Below, one piece after another: positions 57,601-64,000 of a stretch of 64,000 nucleotides of DNA. Made by a program: the position numbers and the translations under genes. The notes under the pieces are model-generated. The model did not search any database. It was not told the DNA's origin and worked only from the letters and a program-made list of their open reading frames with translations. Position 1 is the stretch's first letter. Each line of letters starts with the position of its first letter. Origin of the DNA: Celoporthe dispersa (lineage: Eukaryota > Ascomycota > Sordariomycetes > Diaporthales > Cryphonectriaceae); the NCBI GenBank assembly GCA_016584495.1, contig WAID01000007.1, forward strand, positions 1,784,001 through 1,848,000, in the 5' to 3' direction.

Positions 57601-58310
57601 TCTTTTCAAGTATACATACTTTTTTCCTCCAGCCTGGATTGCACAGCACTACTGACTTAACAGCAAAAGGCACGCGTCGTCTCTCTTCCCTTCTCTCAAA
57701 GCCCTGGCTTTTTCGTGTTGTGCTTTCATCTTTACCACCACTACTAAGTATTTTTTATCGTGACAACAGATTCTTGCCTTCATTTTTTACAGGCTCTTTC
57801 TATTGTGTCGCCTTGGAGCTCAGGTGCACTCCTTGCCACCGTTGCAGGCCCAAGGGTTGCTTTTCTGGCGTGACACAACAAGCTGCCAAAGAACCGAGCG
57901 CCGCCACTGGTTCCAGGGCAGTTGAGGCTGACCATTTGCCCGCCCAAACAAAGGAAGCTCATCCTGCAGACCGCCTTTCAGGCACGGAGCGACGGGGAGG
58001 AATGCCACGGCTCTTCGCTGCCACGTCGAGGAGGAAACGCTCGCTGCGAAGCATCGCATTTGCTATCCATCAGGACCCCAGTGGTACGTCAACGTTTCAA
58101 GAATCGCCTTACAACTTCGCATGCACGACCACCTGGACACGCCCCACTCCCTGCGGCCCTGCCAGCGCAGACTCCACCGCATGTCATTTGGCGGCAGATC
58201 CCCCTGGATCTGTTGACTTTCCCATCTTCATGTTCCAGGACCAGGCTGGCAGGGCATGACAGGACAAACTTCTGTCAAACAAAAAAACAACTAAAAAAAA
58301 ACTGCCCATC
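54671..58310. other. 3.6 kb gene-poor region
   Basis: No recognisable gene. The last 700 bp (57600-58310) are probably the leader and promoter of the She3-like gene; the 206-codon frame there (57639-58259) has no family resemblance and overlaps other frames. The central part (55300-57250) is AT-moderate without coding bias. Confidence 0.5.
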
Positions 58311-59754
58311 ATGCGGAAACTCATGTTCTCCCCAAAGTCTAACAAGCTGACACGCAGCAAAGAATCATCTAGCCGTCCTGGAACCGCCGAATCCAGCGCA
58401 TCCCGCGCCTCCGAAGACTCGGCCAGGTCACCCAGGCCGAGCCTGAGCTCAGCTTCCCCTGGAATTACCAACGCCAGGAATGCCGGCCTAAACAGCAGCA
58501 TGACCACGCTAGATGCCAAACTGCACCAGCCCATCCTGACCGATCGTCCTGCCACATCACAACCGAACGGCTCCAATGGCCTCACCCCCAAGCGGATGGC
58601 CTCAATACGACCCGTGAACAGCTTCGACGACGGTCCCATATTCTCGGCCAACACCTCCTTGGAGGCTTCGCCCTCGCTCACCAACGGCCGCTCAGATTCC
58701 GTGCTGTCGAGTTCCCCCAACAGCCAGGCGAGCATTATGTCGCCGCCCCTCGAAAAACGTACCTTGGAACAGAACGGTGCGGACCGGATGCCAGCAGGCC
58801 GCCTACGGCCCAAGGTGTCCGCACAGTACCTCCGCAACTTGAACGGCGACGCTCGAGACCGATCCATAAGCCCCGGCGCGCCGCCGCGCCCTACGGCTCA
58901 CGACAGATCCATCGACATACCACAAAAGACAAAGCAGTATCGGAGGCGCGGAGCGATCGGCAGCCAAGATGGGAGATACACAAGAAGAAGGCCCGGACGC
59001 CTCGGCGGGCAAGGCTGGGCTGGGAAAGACAGGCCGTGTGATGAATCGTCTCATCTCTGAGAACGAGGCATTAAAAAGGGACCTCCAGATCGAGAAACTC
59101 AGCTCGGAAGAGTCCAGGCGGGAGGCCAAGCTGCTGCAGGACAAGATGGAGAGGATGATTGCGGACTACGAGAGCCGACTGCTGGAGGCGAACGTGACCA
59201 AGACCCTCCTGGCCCGGAAAGAGCGCCAGGTCGAGAGCCTGCAGGCGGCGGTAGACCTCGAGAAGAAGAGGACGACAGATGCCCAGAGCAAGGAGCGGAC
59301 GTGGAGGGACGAGATGGAGAGGACGCGGGACGAGTCGACACGCAAGGTAGAGGAGGCCACAACACACTCGGCATTGATGGAAGGGCGCTACAACGCCATC
59401 AGCAGCCACTGGAAGGACCAGGGCGAAGAAGTCAAGCGTGCCATGACCAAGATGGGCAAGGAGGTAGCCGACCTGCTCGAAGCGAGGAGGAAGGACGACG
59501 AGAAGATCTCGACGCTGAGAGACCTCTGCGACCAACAAGACGGAAATATCAAGGAGTTACTCCAGCAAAAGGAGGCACTGTGGCGACAGTTCGAGGCGTA
59601 CAAGAAAGAGCAAGAACACGCTCTTTCGCACATCAAGTCAAGCGCAACGGAGAGGGAGGCTCAGCAGCAACAGATGCTGGCCGAGGCGAAGGAGGTGGTA
59701 GACAAGCTCAAGTGGGCGCTGAACGTCAAGAGCCAGATCGCCTGGGCCAAATAA
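58311..59754 (+). CDS. She3-like coiled-coil protein (SWI5-dependent HO expression family), one frame break
   Basis: In yeast She3 links mRNA-bound She2 to the type V myosin for transport. Filamentous-fungal members share the coiled-coil core, but their cargo is not well defined. The N-terminal 215 residues are Ser/Pro-rich (start MRKLMFSPKSNKLTRSKESS). From about residue 230 a continuous coiled coil follows, containing NRLISENEALKRDLQIEKLS, the heptad-rich SRLLEANVTKTLLARKERQV and HWKDQGEEVKRAMTKMG, and ending LKWALNVKSQIAWAK. The frame changes between 58930 and 58945; removing one base (possibly a T at 58940) gives KQYGGAERSAAKMGDTQEEG and a 480-aa protein. Single exon. The family call rests on the coiled-coil layout and short motifs, so it is good but not certain. 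Confidence 0.8.
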
Positions 59755-59965
59755 GCACGACAAGCGAACCCCTCTGCATCACCCAGCAGCTACCTCGCCA
59801 TGGCCTGACCGAGCACTACGAAGCTCTGACACAAGCTGCTCCCCTTGATTCTCCTTCCGACGTCAGATCCATTGAGCCAGGATCATCATCACATCGTCGC
59901 TTTTCAGCACCAATATGGGAGATACCCAAGCATTCAGAACACACACGCCCATAGACAGTCACGCG

Positions 59966-60002
<37 letters not shown>

Positions 60003-61382
60003 CTTCTTCAACAACTCTTTTCGATACCATCAGATCCTTGATACCACTTCATTCTTTACAATCTCATTAATCAAGCGGAAGCATTCTGGGCTGAGAACCT
60101 GGCTTGTGATCTGGATACTTCGATTCACCTGCATGGCATTGAGCGTCTTGGACCAGGTCACCACATCTAGCGGAGTTCCATGGAGTCACAGGCCATTCGC
60201 CTAAGAAAGGGTTGATATTCAAAAGGGACAAAATTTTTGCCATGGGACAGTGGGAAATCTTACAAAAAAATCAAAAAAATCGAGGGCCACATCACACCAA
60301 CCAGGTGAGGTTTCTATTATCAATGCCTGCTTCTTTGGATGTCAGTGGTGACATTTATCAAATGTATGTTTAGCTCATACTTGTCTCCTGTTGAAGATGA
60401 CAGGAGGTAGGGCAGCAGCTAGTATGGAAGAACAGCAAGGCATAGATAAAGCTAGAACAGGATCCTGTCAAATATTTGTTTCCATTGTTGCAGCGCAGCT
60501 TGCCACACCCTTCACTCTACTCAATGCAGGTGAATAGTTATTGCTGAGAACCATCTAGGGCACTGGACCATATTTCTCCCTATGCTGTATAGGTTGAGGC
60601 TTGGAAATATCTCAGCGAGTGCTCCCTATTTCAATGGAGGCCCTTGGCGAGGACTGCCACCCATTTGCCCCTCCTGATATTCTTGCCTCTGGCAGCCTAT
60701 ACTGACTGTTTCTTGGTTTGAAGGGCCATGTACTAGGGTGCATGCATGCATACTCAACAAACCACAACATATTACTCAATTCAGAGAGGGAGACTTCAGC
60801 AGGCAGCAGGCAGCATGCTTTCGAAGTTGGGGTACCAGGTTCTGTCAAAGCAGGTAAGTTGCTAGATCAAACACTCACCTGCTTATCTAGCGTGCCTTCC
60901 CCCTTCCACTCGTGCCTCCCTTTCTCTTCCACACCACCGCTTCTGCCTTGCCCCATCAAACCTCTTCTGTCCCTTCCAAGTCAGCCTTGACACTCTGTCG
61001 TTGACATTCATAAGTGAATAAACTGCGCAGCATCATCATCATCATCGACGTCTTGTAAGTATTCCTTGCCTGTATGGGGGTAACAGACATCAAGTTCAAT
61101 CCTCTGCAGCGTCTTCCCTTTTTTTTAGAGCCTACATCCAGCAGCTGCAGGCTTTGTTTGGCTGCTCCCCACCATCCCCCCCTCTGGACACTGCATCAGT
61201 AGCACTAGAAACGCGCTGCTGGCTTCTATACAAAAGTCGACGCGTCTCCCCCTTCTTCTCTTCCCCACGCCTCAGTGACACCCTACACCACCCTCCACCC
61301 TGACGCATTCAGCTTCTTTTTGGTTGAGAACTTCAACTGCTGACCTTTCCATATAATAACTGTAGGACACCCACTGCCCACC
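59755..61382. other. Intergenic region
   Basis: No gene is seen. An (AC)n run of 32 bp lies at 59969-60000. A (CAT)n run is at 61029-61046, and pyrimidine-rich leader-like DNA (61220-61310) precedes the last gene. Confidence 0.55.
59969..60000. repeat. (AC)n microsatellite
   Basis: Sixteen uninterrupted AC units, the longest dinucleotide run in the window, 215 bp after the She3-like gene. Confidence 0.95.
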
Positions 61383-64000
61383 ATGGCCTCAGAGCTGCCC
61401 GTTCGGGTTGGGCCGCATAGGAGCACCACAGCTCGCACCACAGCTCGCACTGCAGCTGCTGATGGGAGCACTGAGTACGTTGACTTCTTCCTAGCCAGTA
61501 TGTGGACTTGGACAGAGAGCGGCGCTGCCAAGGTCATCGACGAGTTGGATAACCTCAACCTGGTGAGTCCAGCTGGATTCCCCATGTCATCATACCACTG
61601 CCCAGCCCCTGATATCTGTACCTCTGAACATCCACACATTCTGTTGGTCCCTCGCCCAGTGGTGCTCTAATGCTAACCCACAGAAGGTTGCTGCCTCATA
61701 TTCCTATGACGAGATGCTCGGCTGCTTTGCGATCCGCTGCCACAAGAATGACCAGGCAGTCATCCAAAAGCGGTTCCGAAGCTTTCTGGACCAGGTCGAG
61801 GCCGAGTCTAAACTGGAGCGTGACGTGATACCTGGCGAGGCGCTGGTGGGTGACAATCATCCGCTCGTCACGCCACCAAATTCCATTCTGCCACCGAGTT
61901 CCAGTCTGCACCCTCCCACCTCTGCTCTTGCTGAGAGCGCTCATGAGGATAACCGGTACATGTCACTGGAGGTTCCAAAGGAGCTCCACGAGTTTTCCCA
62001 CGTCGTCGCCTGGCAGGACCTCCAGTCAAGCTCTCAAACCTTCCAGACCCGTTTCATCTCGGAACCGGAACAGAAAGCCATCGAGGAGACATCTGATGTT
62101 GAAATGGTCTTCGATCATGATCAGAAAGTCATCTTCATCGGTGCCTCGTCGGGTCACGCAGCAGAGCTTGCCAAGTCTAGATTGACTGCGCTTTTGCGAG
62201 ACTACCTCGACAACAAGGGCAAGTCGGCCTCTCACGTCTTCTTTGTTGAGTCGGTCTTCCGCTGGACCGTGGACATCCGGAACATCATGGATATTCATCC
62301 GCAGATGAGACGTTCGACAATCCTCGATTTCTGGACTTTTGGGTATATCGACCAGTACTTTGCCGGCATCGTATGCTGTCTTCGCATCTGCCAAGATGAT
62401 CCATTGAAATCAGCGCATCCGAATCAACTCTGGTCGTTCTTTGGGCCCAGGGCTCGCAACGTCTTCGCTGGGCGTCGGCCCCAGCGCCAGGCCCAGCTCT
62501 TCGAGGGCCACAAGATCGCTACGTGTCTTCCTACTCGGCACCAGGCCCCCAGCGATATTCACGACTGGCTCATCGATATATCTGAGCCAAATACACATGA
62601 GGCAGCTATTGACACTGTTCCATGGCGCTCAGACGTTGTCGAGTCTGGGGAGTTGAAGCAAGATCATTCTTCATCCCACAACAAGCTGGGCCAACATGCT
62701 CAGATTTCTCTCATCGACCTCCAAGAGGACATTCCAATCCCTCTTCTCAACGCCCAGGAGGATGCGCTCATCCACCCCGTCGACCTCGCAGCCGCAGAAG
62801 GCCCTCTGATTTCTCTCGGCACGAGCATACCAGCATCGACCACGCCCACAGCACCTTCACTGCTTGATCAGCCTGATCATATCCTCCACGATCCCAGCTC
62901 GAGTCTACAGCGGGCATTGCAGCCCTCGAGACGGACCATAACTGTGCCGAAGCCCAACTGTCTCCCTCAGGTTGCAATAACTGAGCACGTCGGTACGGCG
63001 ACTGAGCTCGAGGGAGAGGTCGGAAGATTCATTACTTCTGTAAAGGAGATGTTGCAGCCTCTCAAGCGGAAGTCCGGCGCGGTCAGCCTGCGTGCCGAGT
63101 TGGGCAGATTCTACCTGCGAAGAGTGCCACCCAGTGGCCAGGCACGAAATAAGCAGTTCGAGCCAGCCGACGGATGGGACATCGAGGAACTTCGCAGGTC
63201 TCTGGACTCCCAGCCTCACTTCTTCACGAGGGCGCTTTCGTACTGGGGGAATGATGCCGACTTCCTCGCCTCGGTGAAGATACCAGGAACAAGCGAGAAG
63301 ATGTGGGAAGAGATATCCAGAAGCACTTTTCTCGATTTTCACTTTTCAGGCCCGGTTGCCCAAGGACAAGAAACCTCTGAGAAGGCAAGCCCTGGAAGGA
63401 TTCTCGAGGTTAATGCTAAAGATTGCACTTGGATTGTACGCGAAGCGGACAATACGTGCGGTGAGGTTTCGGTCCACTGCCTCGCCCAGCACTGGGACTT
63501 CAAGGCACGTCTCTCCCGAGACCACTCCATCAATTCCAAGGCGCACTGGGCAGCGTTCAGTCAAGCACTGCTCGACAGTCTCAGGGTGACCTCATGGGAC
63601 CTGGACTTCCAGTACACGTTTGACGAGGCTCCAGTTGCGGCCAAGAATGCGCCCATCGTTATCAGCAGAGCTAGGGTTCGGCAGGTTTGCCGCCTGCAAC
63701 ACCAGGACGGCAAAACCTTCCTGGATGTCACCCGCATGCTGCCCACGAAGCCCATCGACCGCCGGGGTAAATATTGTACGGTGAAGTGCCTCACAGGTGA
63801 CGGTCCCCTTACAGCAGACCAACCCAAGACAGGCTTGATCTCACAGTGGTACGAGGCCTCGATCTCCTCGGTCGGACTTGAACAGGCTTTGAGCGAAAAC
63901 CAAAATGTGGTTCCAGGTGACGAGGCCGGATGGACAGTCGACCAGCTCGAGAAGGACGGTGTCTTCGCAGACCTCTACCACCGGACCGCAGACATGGTGC
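61383..64000 (+). CDS. Large unrecognised fungal protein, truncated by the window edge
   Basis: Exon 1 is 61383-61562 (60 codons, donor gtgagt). The intron is 61563-61683, with branch-like GCTAAC shortly before the acceptor ccacag. Exon 2 runs from 61684 in one unbroken frame to the window end, so at least 832 residues are present. It starts MASELPVRVGPHRSTTARTT and has a mixed alpha/beta N-terminal part (YSYDEMLGCFAIRC, VIFIGASSGHAAELAKSRL, FWTFGYIDQYFAGIVCCLRI). A low-complexity Pro/Ser region (about residues 420-500) follows. A second ordered part contains ELGRFYLRRVPPSG, HFFTRALSYWGNDADF, CTWIVREADN and WDLDFQYTFDEAP. I see no catalytic or membrane motif that I can name. Codon use is like the other real genes. 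The C-terminus is outside the window. Confidence 0.82.

Noticed and set aside
57639..58259. 206-codon frame before the She3-like gene
   Set aside because: Overlaps other open frames, lacks a family and sits where a leader is expected.
1195..59754. Reading the many broken frames as true pseudogenes or programmed frameshifts
   Set aside because: The breaks are single bases, many in short homopolymers, spread over unrelated and often essential genes, with intact splice sites and codon bias; no slippery-site or pseudoknot pattern recurs.

Overview
The window is nuclear DNA of a filamentous ascomycete, most likely a Sordariomycete. The evidence is short GT-AG introns of 41-198 bp, C/G-ending codons in the genes, AT-rich intergenic DNA with long poly-A/T and dinucleotide runs, and a set of conserved fungal proteins that includes a NUC-1-type bHLH regulator resembling the Neurospora protein. 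I saw no rRNA, CRISPR array, prophage or intact transposon. I recognise or support about seventeen protein genes and two possible orphan exons. The rest is intergenic.

Layout, left to right: phosphomannomutase (pmm/SEC53, +) tail-to-tail with ATP phosphoribosyltransferase (his1, -), which has a perfect Gcn4/CPC1-type site upstream; a sucrose/alpha-glucoside transporter of the SUT type (+) tail-to-tail with the LEM-like inner nuclear membrane protein Src1/Heh1 (-); an Hsp20-domain protein (-); the phosphate regulator NUC-1/PHO4 (-); the FANCM-type helicase Mph1 (-) head-to-head with the mRNA export receptor Mex67 (+); a 4.7 kb gene-poor stretch; a kelch/single-TM protein (+); a long three-finger C2H2 protein (-) with about 5 kb of gene-poor DNA upstream; two Cys-containing hypothetical genes (- and +); a PMT O-mannosyltransferase (-) head-to-head with a RidA/Mmf1 protein (+); a small two-helix membrane protein (-); a She3-like coiled-coil protein (+); and a large unrecognised protein running off the right edge (+). 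The genes do not form an obvious cluster. They look like ordinary housekeeping and regulatory genes. Loose themes are mannose supply and use (pmm, PMT), RNA export and localisation (Mex67, She3-like), and nutrient control (his1, NUC-1, sugar transporter).

The most striking feature is technical. Eleven genes can be read as full-length conserved proteins only if one base is added or removed at one to three places, fifteen places in all. Many lie in short homopolymers. In each affected gene the corrected exon lengths sum to a multiple of three with the predicted splice sites. Several of these genes are essential in other fungi, so consensus errors in the assembly are far more likely than gene decay. 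Gene models taken directly from this sequence would be truncated. Four genes (his1, src1, mph1 and the right-edge gene) show no break, nor does the small two-helix gene.

Biological points worth a second look are: a Src1 intron whose retention gives an immediate stop and would remove the second membrane helix; a RidA gene with two in-frame starts (mitochondrial and cytosolic) and a 14-nt exon; a 63-nt intron without stops in the C2H2 gene; an unusually short 41-nt intron in nuc-1; a microsatellite filling part of a transporter intron; and two open stretches that begin exactly at good 3' splice sites. I did not find convincing evidence of a new multi-gene system.
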